Positions 36,421 to 49,154 of a stretch of DNA of 64,000 nt are shown in pieces. The first letter of the stretch is position 1, and each line of letters starts with the position of its first letter. Source of the stretch: Zymoseptoria tritici IPO323 (lineage: Eukaryota > Ascomycota > Dothideomycetes > Mycosphaerellales > Mycosphaerellaceae); the NCBI RefSeq assembly GCF_000219625.1, contig NC_018204.1:558001-622000 (forward strand). Direction: 5' to 3'. The notes beneath the pieces are model-generated. The model was not told where the DNA came from. It ran no database searches and saw only the letters and a program-made list of their open reading frames with translations. The position numbers and the translations under genes are program-made.

Positions 36421-39229
36421 AGTGTGCACTAGGTCTGTGCCGCCGCTTCCTCCGCTTCCTCCTTTGTAGCTTCCTCCTTCGTAATCTTCGTCGAGATTCG
36501 CTCGAGGATCTCGTTAGCTCGCTCCTAGCATCCTATATTTAGAAGGAAGTCTACCTCGGTAAACTTCGTGTTCGTAGTACCTATTTTCTTATGCATCTTC
36601 TGCTTCGCCTGTCGTTCCTTCCTTAAGAGCTAGCTCATCCTGTTTTCCCGGTAGTAAGTCTCGTATCCTCGGATGAATTTGCTTATATAGACGCAGAAAC
36701 TATAGGTATAGAAGGTTCTACGCCGATACTAGAGGAAGCGCTTCTAGAAGGACCGTAGCGCCTTTAAAAAGTAATCGGCTCCTCGTAAGTCCTACTTTAG
36801 GCGGCTTTCTTCTAGTATAATCTAGGTTAGGCTCTACTTCTTAGCCTCTTTAGCTATATCTTCCTCTCTCTCCTAGCGTAGGAACCGCTAGATAGAACGG
36901 CGGTCTTCGCTAAGGCTTCGGTCGCGAGGCTAGGACTCAGGTGTCTTGCGGTACTTCTTGTAGAGCTTGTCCTCTGTTAAGCACCGGAAGAACACTTTAG
37001 GTTTCTAGATTAGTAATCCTAACTTCTATAGCAGACTTTCTTCCGGAGCGTGCTTCTTTACAACCTAAAAGCTAGTTTTTAGTGCTTTAAATCGCGAGGG
37101 TAGGGCGGAGATTCCTAGGAGATTGCGAGTAAAGTAAGGGTTAGAAGCATAACCCGAGATCCACTTCGTTAGCTTCGCAACGTCCTTAGTCGTCTCGTCC
37201 TAGAACTTAGGAGAGTCCTCGGTAAACGCCGCGAGGAGAGGCGCGCTATACTCGAACATTAGTGCGAGATACTACTAATAGACTCGCAGGCGATACGCGA
37301 AGCCCTAACCGTCCGCGTCGAGGGTTAGGAAGTCGCTTCGTTTCCCGGCCTGTTCGAGCCGGCTCTTAAGGTGCCTCCTTAAGTCAATTCCTCGCGCCGT
37401 TACGGGAAATCCGAGGTAGGTATATACCTCTCTCCTTAGTACCTCCGCACTAAAGAGGTAGATCGCCTCCTACGAAGACGCCGGAGCTAGATAGGCGCAT
37501 TTTTTAATATTTAGGGCGATGCGGTTAGCAGAGGACTAGCGCTCGAGGATCTAGATTAGTACCCGCACCTCGTCTAAGTCGCTAGCGAGGAGAACACTAT
37601 TATCGGCGAAGAACAGCGCGCGAGGAATCGGCAGCGCTATAGGCATTAGGTCGGAAGAGCCGGCTAGGGCGAGTATCCTAGGTTAATTTAAGTCCTCGAG
37701 CAAGCTATCGATAAAGATATTAAACAGATAGGGCGAGAGGGGTAAGCCCTATAGAACTCCCCTCGTCCGCGGAAACCACCGAGAAGCCGTACAATCTAAA
37801 ACGATAAAAGACCAGACGTCGAAAAAGCAGAGGCTCGCAATTAGAGCTAGCATATTCTCCGGGCATCTCCGCCGGCGTAGAACGTCCGCGAGTAGTACAT
37901 AATCTACAACGTTAAAGGCGGCTTAAAAATCGAGGAACATAGCGTATATAATCCGGCTTAATTCGAGGAGGGCGTGGACAACCGCGGCGTTCGTAATAGT
38001 AGAGTAGTAACTTCGAAATCCCGCCTAGTTAGGATATATCCTCGCCTATATCCTACTATTAAAGCGCTAGAGGAGTAGGCGCTCGAAGACCTTTCGAAAC
38101 ATTGTTACTAGCGAGATCGGACGAACATTATTAGTATCCTTCGCCGGCATTATACTATCCTCCTATTAGGTCTTATCCTTAACGACTAGACAGACAATAG
38201 TTTCGTTCTAGCTCTGCGGCGTCTTACTATTCCGGAGATAGGAATTGTAGAGGGCGGCTAGGATCCGGAGGAAGCTCGTCGTTGCGAGGGTTTTTATTAG
38301 ACAGATGTGTACCCTATCGTTTCCGTAGGCCTTCGTAGCATCCTAGTAGGTAAGCTCCTGTATTATCTCGTCGATCGAGAAGGAGAGCGAGGTAGATCGA
38401 TCGTCGATAGGAAACATCTCCTGTACTAGGAGGGTCGCTGTTAAGACGAATCGACCGGCAAATCCCTCTATTACCTCGTCGATTGCCGTTATCCCTCTTG
38501 CCTTCCCTGCTAGGGTCGGCACTAGCGGTATGTTCTTGTTCGCGTAGCGCTACGCTCTCTTATAGAGACGGACTGTCTTAAGCGTCCTGCTATCGGCGTC
38601 CGGATTCGGCTTCGCTATCGCCTTAAGATGCTAGTCCTTCTTCTTCTTACTACGGCAGCGTAGCTGCTTTAGCTTGCGAGCAGCGTTGTTATTATTCTCG
38701 GCTTGCTTTTACTTCGGGTCTATTATTGCCTTTCGAGGCCTATCGTTCTTCTCTCTACCTCTATTCTTCTTTTCTCCCTCTCGATCCTTCTTCTCTCCCT
38801 CTCGATCCTTCTTCTCTCCCTCTTAATCCTTCTTCTCTCCGTCTCGATCCTTCTTCTCTCCGCCTCTATTCTTCTTCTCTTCGCCTCTATTACTTATATC
38901 CTCCGCCTTTCGTCTACTCCGAGGACAATTTCGACGACGCGTAGAGGCGAGTCCTAGCACGGCTTCGCTTACCTACTAGTAGAGCGACATAATTTCCGCA
39001 TTCCGCTTATCTACATCGGCGCTTATATAGTATAGATGCTGTTAATGCCGCGCCCTTCTCTCCTAGCTATAGCAGAGCGCCTGCGCTATATCGTCGTCGT
39101 TTAGCCGGCTTATTGCATAGCGTCGAAGTTAATATAGTACGGCTAATCTACCTGGAGTACCCGTAGTCGGGTCTAGCTAGAGGTAGAGCTAGTAGACATA
39201 GTTAGTATTTATCTTCTCTGTCGGTCGCG

Positions 39230-39890
39230 GTAGAGCTAGCGTCGCATACAGTAGCGTCTGGCGGACAAAGTAGTAGTCAGTTGTTAGTTGTTTCTCGCAT
39301 ACGGCGTCCGTAATCGTAATCGGCTCCTAGATTGGCATTAGATAGGTTATCGCGGAGTCCTTAATCTATTATAAGACAACCTTCCGTCTTAGAAGCAGCG
39401 ACGCCTTCCTGCTCTAAAGAGACATCTTACTAAAGCGGACGTTAATATCTCCGAGAACGACATTAGAGCCGGCAACTGCCTTAAGCGTAGACTAGACCTT
39501 ATCTAGCTTCCGCTTGGGGGGAAAGTAGACTCCGCTAATCGTTTCCTAGTCCGTCGGCAGGGTTATAGCGTCTGTCCTAATAATCTACGCCTCGCCGGTA
39601 AGCTAACTTCGCGCGCGTACTGTCCCTATTACTAGAATCCTATAGCCTAAGCGACCCTTTCTCGGTACCGTATCGGGCTTTACTATAGTCGCAATTACGC
39701 GGTAATCCGCTTGGCGCTTCTTATACTTAACAAACTAGGTCTTAACGATAAAGAGGTAGTCGAGGACGTCGTCGTTAATTAGCGCCGCTAGGATTAGCTA
39801 CCTATTATCCCCTAAGCCCCGGATGTTAATACATCTAATCCTAGCATTCCTCCTAGTCTCGCGACCCGCGAGAGGACTCGCCTCCCCTAG
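39230..39890 (-). pseudogene. L2 ORF2, endonuclease region
   Basis: Homologous to 52230-52880 in L3, where the motifs are clearest: an N-terminal INIRGLG, an ET(W) position and a GDIN active-site motif. These belong to the endonuclease/exonuclease/phosphatase fold that LINEs use to nick target DNA. Several TAG/TAA codons interrupt this copy. Confidence 0.75.
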
Positions 39891-40299
39891 ATGCCTCTCA
39901 ACTCTCTCTCTTAGAGGATGCTCCCTAAGTCTCTCTCTTTAAGCCTGGGCTATCCTCCCGTCCTGCTAGCTCCTCTTCTAGCCCCTGCTGTATTAGCTCG
40001 GCTTTAAACTCGTCGAAGACGCTAGTACTCTTCGCCTTCTACCGCACTACTCGCCTTTTAAATTTGTTATTAGCTTCTTAATAGCGATCGACGAACTCGC
40101 GGACCTAATCCGTAGACGATCTCCTAGGAAGGTTTATAAAGCGGGGTTAGAGTAGTTTCCGCTTATAGTCCGCTAAAGGAGAGGTCGGTTTCGTTCGTAG
40201 CTTTAGCTCCGTAGAGAGAATCCGGAAGGTCTTCGCTTTTAGGGAGGGCGTTACTAGTTCGGCACACGCGGCTAGGTCCGCGATCTATAGCCTTTACTA

Positions 40300-41514
40300 T
40301 CCCGACGAAGAGAACGGAAAGGGAGTAAGCTCCTTCGCCTTTATAGGAGAGGGCGTGTCCGGAGAGGGCATAAGGGGAGGAGGGACGGATACTGTAGAAA
40401 AGGGCGAGAGAAGGTCGTAGTCCTTACTAGGAAAGAGGTCGTAGGGTCGTACCTTAGGAGGAACACTCTTCCCTCTGCGCTTTTCCTTAACGGAACAGTG
40501 CGGAAGACTCTTCCTCTGCTGTCTCTCCTCGATCGACTCTGCTTACGCGTTATTCCGGCTAGGCGGTAGGGCTCCGTTCGTAGCAGGTCTCGATTCCTTC
40601 CGGTGCTCGCTCGCACCGTCTTTAGGTCTAGGAGGGTCTAGAGGATCTTTACTCGAGCAATAAGGAGGACCTTCGTCCGAGCGATAAGGAGGACCTTCGC
40701 CTAAGGTATATAGGAGGCAGTTAACCGATCGCTTTATCTCCTTCGCTACGCGGATTAGGCAGGCCTCGGCGTATTTCTAAAAGAAGGGTATCTGTACGAT
40801 AGGCTTTAGTATAGGGTCGACTAGAATCGCGGTAGGGTTAGTCTCTAGGACGAGGACAGTAGGGATCGTTAAGGGGATGTCGATCGAAAGTAGCCTAGTT
40901 AAAGGGATATCGGTAGGGAGCCTCGTAGAAGGAATGTCCGTAAAAGGAATGTCCATAGAAGGAATGTCCGTAGAAGGAAGATTCGTCGACGGAATCTTCG
41001 TCGAAGGGATACTTATAGAAGGAAGATCCGTAAAGACAATATCTAGGAACACGTCCTCCTTACGCCGGATCGTCTTCCTTAACTAACAATCCGCGGACGC
41101 TATCTTAATCGAAGACTCGGACTCGAGTGCTCGCTTCGCTAGCGCGGTTACCGGCTCCTCTAGTCGATCTTTAATCTAGGCAACGAGCTAGGCTATATCC
41201 TTACTATAGTCACAAAGCTAGTCTAGGATCGTTTGCGCTATAAGTGTAAGTCTCGACTGGCCGATTTCCGTAGTAACGCTCTTAATCCACGCCTTAATAG
41301 TACGCCTTTTCTTCGTACGACACTTCTTGTACTCGAAGGTACGGTAGTATCGTCCTTCTATATCAGGATGTCCGGTCTTATTCCTTAGGACGCTAAAGTA
41401 GTCGATCTCGCCGCTGTACAGGATAACGCCCTTATAGAGCTCCTAGAGGGCGTCGGCAAAGGCCGTCAGACCTTCCTAGGGCCGTACCGCGCTTGTCGAC
41501 AGTTTGGATAACAT
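40300..41514 (-). pseudogene. L2 ORF1 (gag-like), RIP-broken
   Basis: ATG at 41514 aligns with that at 54513 in L3. It contains a CKKC-like segment followed by a basic stretch, then a degenerate 15-nt coding repeat (40860-41050) giving I-P-S-T-D/L-type pentads, then a Ser/Pro and Lys/Arg rich tail. ORF1 proteins of LINEs bind the element RNA. The 3' limit is approximate. Confidence 0.6.
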
Positions 41515-42534
41515 CTAAGGGTTAGAGGGCAGAGAGGGCGACGCTAAGGATAGAGGGGAGGAGGAAGCTACAAGGAACGTCGAGGGAGAGGTCGGCGAAG
41601 TAACAAGTCGGGATCGGTAGTAGGAGGCACTCGAAGGAGAGGGTAACCTAGGTAGAGAGTACTTACGGATAGTTCGAAGTCTCTACCGTAGAGGAAAACT
41701 AAGGCTAAGAGCGTAAATAGGTAGTAGCGAGGCTCTAGAGAGGAGGGAACACATCCGGCTCTTATAGGGCTAGGGTGTAGTCGTCCTTCTTACAATTACG
41801 AGCAGGGTCAGCCTTACAATCGTCGATAGTTATCGTCGATAGCCATCCTCTTATCTCGCTGTCTACTAGGGTCTACGGCTTAATTATAATTATCGCACTC
41901 GACGAGGTAGTAGTATAAAGGGCTACCCTCCCCTCTGTACTTACTCGTCCTGCTCGTCGTCTCTTCCTCTACTCCCCAGTCCGAGAATGGGCTATCCCCG
42001 GCATCGTTATATCGTCCTCTCTAGGCATCGTTACATCGTCCTTATCTCGATGCCATCCTGTCCTACTGGGCCTATATCCTCTTTATCCTCCCGTCTTCCT
42101 CTCCCTTCGCCTAGCTCGTCTTGTCTGTTACCTTACCGTCTCGCTTTCGAATCTCCTATGTCTACGTCTTCTCCCTCCTCCTCCTCCGCCCTACTCTCGT
42201 TAATCTGTTCTCCCTTATGCCGTTCTCGTGCCTAAGCCGTCCTCTATAGGCCGTTAAATCTACGTTAGACTCGCTATCCGCGTATTTTTGCTAATAAGGA
42301 GCTCGACGACATAGTGTAGTGCTCTTCTGTCGTAGTAATTCCTGCCTATATTTAGTACTACCCCCTCCTTATCGGGCACCCGGTAAAAAGCGTAACAAAG
42401 CTGCACGTAGTAGCGCTAGCGTCGTAGGCTCTTATATCGTAGGACTTCTATATCCGTAGAGGTTTCTACGGTAGCTGTTCTTAAGCGTCGAGCAGGAGGT
42501 GTATGCCGCTTACGTATTCGGCTACTAGGTTAGC

Positions 42535-43280
42535 TCTCCGCCCATCCCGGCATTAGGCAAGAAATCCGCCTAGCAGCAAGGTAGGCTAGAAATCCGCCTA
42601 TCCTAGCATTAGGCGGAAAATCCGCCTAGCGGCAAGGTAGGCTAGAAATCTACCTATCCCGGCATTAGGCGAGAAATCCGCCTAGCGGCAAGGTAGGCTA
42701 GAAATCCGCCTATCCCGGTATTAGGCAAGAAATCCGCCTAGCGGCAAGGTAGGCTAGAAATCCGCCTAAGGTATAGAAGCTAAAACGGAAATTCTAACAC
42801 ATAGTCTAGTAGCGATACCTTAAGTTTCTCGACCTTTTTTAATACTACAACAACGATCTTAAATTAAATATAGACACATAGAAAGGAACTTCTTATACTA
42901 GAGTTACTCTCCGTATTCTTAGAATCTTTGAAATTAGCTATGTACGCGAGATACGAGAGGTGAAAGTAGAAAGCTATAATTCTTAGAAGTTTCCGTTTTG
43001 CTTTTAGGCGGAGGCCGCCTATCCCGGCATTAGGCGGAAAATCCGCCTAGCAGTAAGGTAGGCTAGAAATCTACCTATCCTAGCATTAGGCGAGAAATCC
43101 GCCTAGCGGCAAGGTAGGCTAGAAATCCGCCTATCCCGGCATTAGGCGAGAAATCCGCCTAGTAGCAAGGTAGGCTAGAAATCCACCTATCCCGGCATTA
43201 GGCGAGAAATCCGCCTAGCAGCAAGGTAGGCTGGAAATCCGCCTATCCCGGCATTAGGCGAGAAATCCGCCTACACCCGT
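42535..43280. repeat. 56-bp tandem repeats in the L2 5' region
   Basis: Two blocks (about 42535-42770 and 43015-43280) of a 56-bp unit containing CGGCATTAGGCGAGAAATCC, separated by about 245 bp of unique sequence. Each unit has an internal inverted repeat (AGGCG...CGCCT). The location suggests a LINE promoter or 5' UTR. Confidence 0.85.
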
Positions 43281-43638
43281 AATCCGTAGCTGGCCTACCC
43301 TAGCATCGTCTATATCGTAAGAAGGGTAGACTTCAGCTATAGCTCCGGAAAGCAATACAATCCGCGTTTAGGCGGAGGAGGTAGAGTAGTTCGTAGTATA
43401 GGCTATAGAGGCAATCCTAGCAGAGGAGACGGCGAGGTTATAGTAGAGAGGGAGGAGTCTTAGCGGGAAGTTTAGCGGTGCGCTAATAGGTCCTAGCGAC
43501 CGGACACGGACCCTCCTTAGTTAATTAACTAAGGCGTAGGGCTTAGAGTTTGCAGTCGACTAATTAGAGGAGCCGGACGGGTCTAGAGCAGGGCTCTTTC
43601 GACAACTCGCTAGACCTCGTCTCCTTCGCGCTTCCTCT

Positions 43639-46600
43639 ACCATAAGGTAGTTTGGGGTTAGGGTTGGGCGGTCTCCGCAAGCTAAAGCCGGCTTTCGGCA
43701 CCGCTGATTGGTCCAGCGATCTGAAGCCGCCTTTCGCGACTGCTAATTCGTCTACCGGTCGCGGGGTCTACACCCTTACTTTTTCTAATACACCGAGACG
43801 ACGAGGACGCACCTACATACCGCCCTACTCCCGGTGCAGCTTTAGTTCTTACTTAATTCCCTCCTACGAGAGGTTGCTCGGAGCGATGCCTAGGCGAGCG
43901 GTTTACCAGTCTCCGCGGTTGCAAGCCGCCTTCGATGCTGCTACCCGCGAACGTCGGTCGCAGACTTAGCGAGAGCTTCGCGTATAGCGACGACAGGATG
44001 CTCTTGCAGACACCCTACAACCGCAGGCACTAGTCGTAGCCGGACCATCTGTCGTCGTAGGACTATCCGTTGTAGCGAGCGCGGCGCAGCAGCAGCAGCA
44101 CCGTCCAACCGAGCTTATAGAAGACGCCCCGGAGACAGCTATCCTTAGGAGGAGCCCTCGGAAAATCGCTCCTAAACCTCCTTCGTATACAGCGCTACTA
44201 CATAGACCAGTCGACGAGTCCGACTAGAACACCCTCGTTAGAGGCATCGTAGCGATAGGTATCCGCGCTAACTAGCAGGCCGTGCCCCTACTACCAGTTA
44301 TCGACGAATCCAAAACAGCCTAGGAGCCCGACCCTCTACTACCAGTTATTAACGAATTCGAGTTACTAGTTATCGACGAGTTCGAGTCGGACTAGGAGCT
44401 TAGCCCTCTATTACCGGTTATTAACAAATTCGAGACAAATTAGGACCTTAACCCTTCCGACCTCGACGACCGGTCGCTTACTGCTTACGCAGAAGAAGAC
44501 GAGGAAGAAGAGGAGCAAGAAGAGGATTACGTCGAGGACGACTTTTCGGATATATATAGCGACTAGTTAGTTACTTTAGGTAGTAGCGCTACTAACGAGG
44601 ACGAGAGGGTAGGGACAAGGTACACTATAACACCGGTTATCGACGAGCCCGAGACACAGGAGCCTGTTCCTTAGGATCCTAACGACTAGTTGCTTACCGA
44701 TAGCGACGTAGGAGAAGAAGAAGAAGGAGACGTCGAGGACGATTCGTCGTCGTATGCTAGTAGCGACCGGTCGAGCGCACGAGGTAGCAGAGGGACAGAT
44801 TAGGATAAGAGCGAAGAGGTAAGGAACACTACAACTCCCTATACTATTCGGACACTCTAAAGAGCCTTTCGCTATAGTAGCTGCAAGTGTTCCTAGGCAA
44901 TAGGAGATAGCGCCAGTCTAGAGAGGCAGGGGACCGGTTAAACGCTCCGCTAGTTCTGCCGTAACTAGAGCCTTAAGGTTACTAGAGAAAGCGATAAGGA
45001 GAGTTAAGACCAGTCCCCGGACAGAGACACAAACATAGAGGAACGATGTACGATTCCTAATATAATGCGACATATTGCAGAGTATAGAGTTCTCCTAGTC
45101 TATAGTTAAGACTAGATCCGCTACATCGCATAGGAAAGACTCCTTGCTAGCGACGGCCGAACAGACTGCACCTTCACGCGGTGGCCGTCGTAAGTACCTT
45201 CCTTGGAAGGGAAACTAAGACAGTCTGGAAGAAACCTCCTCGAAAACCTCTCGAATCCGCCCGAAATCCTTCTCGAAATCCGCCTCGAAAACCTCTCGAA
45301 TCCGCCCGAAATCCTTCTCGAAATCCGCCTCGAAACACGAGCTACAACAGAACAACAGCACGATTCGAACGAATAGCCCTCTACGCTACGAACAAGAAGA
45401 AGAAAGAAGCAGTCCACTCTGCCCTATACGCGCACCTCCTCGAAATCCGAACCGAAGCACTTCAAAGAGCTGGAACAGTCGGTGGAATCCACAACTCTGC
45501 GATCAACCTGCGTTGTCGTAGATAGAACTGCTACTACGATACCACAAAGGCATATTGAGGACAAGAGAAGGCAGCGAGTTGGACAGCTGCTTTTTGCGCC
45601 TTTGCGCTACATCGCCTTGCGTGCGCCTTTGCGCTACATCGCCTTGCGCTGCATCTCTTTCGAATTCGCAGCGTGTGTGTGTGTGCGAAGCGGAAGGATC
45701 CGCTGAAAATTCTGCAAAAAGCTTGGCGCGAAAATTCTGCAGCCCCGGCTGCAGTGCAGCCCCGGCTGCAGACAACGACACTCGTTTGATTTCCTTTGTC
45801 TTGCGCTGCTTTTAAAGTCCTTTGGCATTTTGCCTTAGGCACGGGGTTTCCCCTAAGGTCAAAGAATACCGAAAAATCTGATTGTAACTAGATCTACTGC
45901 TTTGCCTTTATGGCAAAGCCGTCCTACATAGTCTTGGACTCCGAAAGGACGTAAATGGAACAAACAAACAAACAAAAACAAACAACAAACTCCTTGCTAG
46001 CAGCACTAGTACACTAGACGATAACTGACTAGTCCTATCGCTCGAGCGGTCCTGTCTAACACACCAGCAGCGGCCCTTTACGATAACGCGCCGGTAGGAC
46101 ATTAATGCCCTATTCCTACTACTAACCTCACTTGCAGCCTATCGGCATAGCATCTAGTTCTGTTACTAGCTACGGTTTACAAAGACTCTTTCTAGTAACT
46201 AGCACACACCTATCGGCCGGTTAGGCATCCGCCTAACGACATGCAAGCACTTCCGGCTCGCCCGTAGCTTCGGTGCTACTAGCTTCGATACCTACATCTT
46301 CTTCCCAAACCTACCTTTGCTATCTATAAAGCGGTAACGAGCGGTCGATAAACAGCGCCGCTGCTACCTTAACCGGATCTAGCAAGCGCATTTTATTAAC
46401 GAAATCTTTATACCTACCCTCGAAGACACCTACCCGGACGACATTCTCTAGCACTATCCTCGCACTTTCGAATAGGCGTATAACCGGTCCTACGCTCGCT
46501 AGCGGCAGTCGATTCGGTCGACCAACCGGTTATTTAGCGAGCTATTCTACGACCTTCTAAATACATAGCCGAGCGATCAGGCCCGGCGTCCTAGGGCACT

Positions 46601-48179
46601 ACCGCTCACGCGTCTCTAGACCCGTATTTGTAAACGCCTAGCAGACGACGAAGAGGACTGGCAGGAAGCGGAACTAATTACAGTACGCTATGGCTGTAAG
46701 CTCGAGCTCCGTAAGACGTCTATCGCCAGCCTTCGGCAAGTAGTCGACTAGTCCCTTAAACGACAATTCGACAAGGAGTACATCGACTTCGACACTGCCT
46801 TCGTAGATCTTGCGTTTGAGGACCTAGCCTACTAACCTACAAACCGGTCGAGGGTTTATCGAGAACCCCTCGTTCTACTCCGCCGTACGAACTGTAACGA
46901 ATACTAAGCCAGCTAGCTTAATATAAAGCTAGAGCTCTACTAGTAGAGTAGGACCTTTAATAGTACTACGGTTCGCAGCGAATCAAAGCGCAAATCACCT
47001 AAGCGTTTAGGCGGTGTCGCCTTTATGCAAGGGTATAACAACATTAAGGATCTCTTTGTACCAGTCGACTAGTCGACCGAACCTCTGTTCTCCTAGCCGG
47101 TGTATAGCAGCCTCGCCTTCTTACAGAGTGCAGCTAATAAAGCCCAGGCGGTCTCCCGGCGAGGGTAGGCTACTAAGGCTCTACAGCGCCGTCGCATCTT
47201 TACAGCGTTTAAGCATAAAGTCCGGTTAGTCTACTGCTCGCTCCGGTCGTGCGAGGACAGTCTATACAGCTTCGGGGTCCGAGAGGAATATCGGATATCC
47301 TGGGACTTATTTCAGAAAGCACAAGTCCCTACCGGTCTCGATTAACTAGCTCTTGTACAGCATACGAATAGACAGACATACTGGCCCTTCTTTGTGCTCG
47401 AGAGGCGCGATGTGCTCTGCTATATCCGGACCCAGATTAACCGCTAGCTATATGCAATCTGTGCAGTCTTATCTACACTCCCGCGGACCGGTCACTCTAC
47501 TAGTAGCGACACTATTAATGTTTAACAGAGCCTAGCCTCGGCTTTCTTAACTGCCCTTCTCGACATCCTTATATTTACTACGAACAGCCGCAACATACGG
47601 CGTTACCATCGGCTAGAGAAAGACCGGTATAAGCGGTCTCGTGGAGTGCGTACGCCCCAAGATCGCCGTAGGCTAGCTCTCCTATAGACCCTTCGTCGCA
47701 CCAACCTCTACTAGCTCCTAAACGACATATTCGACTAGATTCAGCTACGGTTCCAATTAGGCGTTCTGTTATAGACGGCATATGCAAACGACTTCCTCCG
47801 GCAGAAACTCTGGTCGACTAGTTAGGGCCGTCTCTATATGGCCTTTAAGACCTAGGTACAGACGCTAATAAGTTAGTTAGCCGGACATGTGTAGGCCGGC
47901 GACGCCGAACTCTACCGCGCTACGTTAAACAGAACCCTAAGGGAACTCGCACGGCTATGTGTATTCCGCTACTGCAACTATCTTCTCTCGACGCTATCTA
48001 TACCGGTTAAACGGTTGGGGAAGATGCCCCGTTTGCCGTATATTAACGACCCCGACGAAGTATCTCTACAGGAACGTATAGGACTCGAAGGCCTTTCCTA
48101 CGACCTTATTGATCGGGCGACTGGTCGAGATCCCTGGGTCTCCCCGATTAGAGACGGTAGTAGGTAGGCGACCGGTACT
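43639..48179 (+). pseudogene. E2b: second copy of the unknown long ORF, truncated
   Basis: Colinear with E2a from its first base. The frame is the same, and after subtracting the 850 bp added by the SINE-like insertion it stays in register, so no indel has accumulated. Fewer stops than E2a; for example a TGG Trp near 46657 where E2a has TAG at about 32307. The copy stops at 48179 at a point equal to about 33833 of E2a, where telomere repeats begin, so the last approximately 220 codons are missing. Family unknown. Confidence 0.65.
45152..45988 (+). mobile_element. SINE-like retroelement, copy 2, 837 bp
   Basis: Begins GACGGCCGAACAG and ends in a (CAAA)n-type tail (45957-45988). Flanked by a perfect 13-bp duplication ACTCCTTGCTAGC (45139-45151 and 45989-46001). 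The same site in E2a (about 31638-31650) is uninterrupted, a true empty site. Compared with copy 1 it has internal tandem duplications: a 45-bp unit twice near 45236-45330, and repeats near 45600-45650 and 45740-45770. Not RIPed to the level of its host. Confidence 0.85.
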
Positions 48180-48234
48180 GGGTTAGGGTTAGGGTTTAGG
48201 GTTTAGTGTTAGGGTTTAGGGTTAGGGTTAGGGG
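48180..48234 (+). repeat. Longest telomere tract, with TTTAGGG variants
   Basis: About nine units over 55 bp, mixing TTAGGG with TTTAGGG and one TTTAGTG. It joins truncated E2b at the left and the L3 3' end at the right. Confidence 0.9.
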
Positions 48235-49154
48235 TTCATTGTACTTGTTTATATAGGCTAGTCTACCTTTGCACCTGATCTGAACTGAAGCCCCATCTAA
48301 GCCCTTGCTCCCGGCTCTTTTGGCCGTCTTTAGAGGGGAGGAAACAGACCTACGCTCCCACGTAAAGCGCCTCGCGATGCATGGCACCGTAGCTACTCCC
48401 AGCCTAACTACGTTTTACGGTGTCCTTTTCACCATCTCCCGAGTTAACCAAACCGCCAAAAAGAGAGACTACCGATAGGCTAATCCGCATCCTAACGCAC
48501 AATATCGCTCCGGTAATCGCTTACCGTCTATCGTACCTTAGGTTTCCAAACCTCCCAGGTGACGGACGAGGTGTGCGTCTCCTTATCCGCCTAAAACTGT
48601 AACCCCGTCTCGTTAAGGGGGAACATCCCGCTTCAAGACCGTTCGGTAGAGCTCTGTCCTCCCTCCGTCTAGTGTATCTACTGTCGGAGATATTCGATTC
48701 CGATCGAGCTGCTTATACACCAGTCTACAAGTGCTTCCCGAACGGTTTAGGGAGTGCCGTCTTCCCTTCGGCTAGAATTCCTCCTCTAGCGATCGTCGTC
48801 GTCTACTCCTCTCCCCTACTACGCCGTCGCCTTCGTATTCCTCCTAGCCTCCTACTGCTCTGTAGAGGTACTAGTTTTCTTCCTCCCGCTCCCCGGCTTT
48901 GAGAGGAAGCAGCCGTAGATCTAGGGTACACGCCTTACATCTACTGCTAGGCCTTCCGGATAGAGTTAATCGTCCGGTGCGGAGCTAGTCCGGGCCTCGC
49001 TAGTCGCCTACGTCTCCTACGTCGCAGCGCAGCCTTTTAACGTCCTACCGATCGGACACCTACTTTCATCTCGAGGGAAGAGACTCCTTTTTGATAGGGT
49101 AAACACCTAATTTATCCTCGAGGGATGATCTCCGCTTTTGCGTCTCAGGTCGAC

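Larger units (their letters stand above)
35242..43638 (-). mobile_element. LINE copy L2, full length, moderately RIPed
   Basis: An 8.4-kb non-LTR retrotransposon. From 5' to 3' on the minus strand: a 5' region with 56-bp tandem repeats (42535-43280), ORF1 from an ATG at 41514, a 15-nt coding repeat block (40860-41050), endonuclease (about 39890-39230), a Lys/Glu heptad block (38740-38890), reverse transcriptase (about 38600-36450), a 29-bp array (36165-36420) and a 3' region ending on telomere repeats. Stops are mostly TAG/TAA. There is no poly(A) tail; the telomere repeat takes its place. It is bounded on the right by E2b at 43639. The autonomous layout, with ORF1 and an apurinic-type endonuclease plus reverse transcriptase, is that of Tad/I/R1-like LINEs; clade not settled. 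Confidence 0.9.

Noticed and set aside
45181..45815. Protein-coding gene in SINE-like copy 2
   Set aside because: ORFs on both strands are low complexity, arise from internal duplications and are not kept in copy 1.
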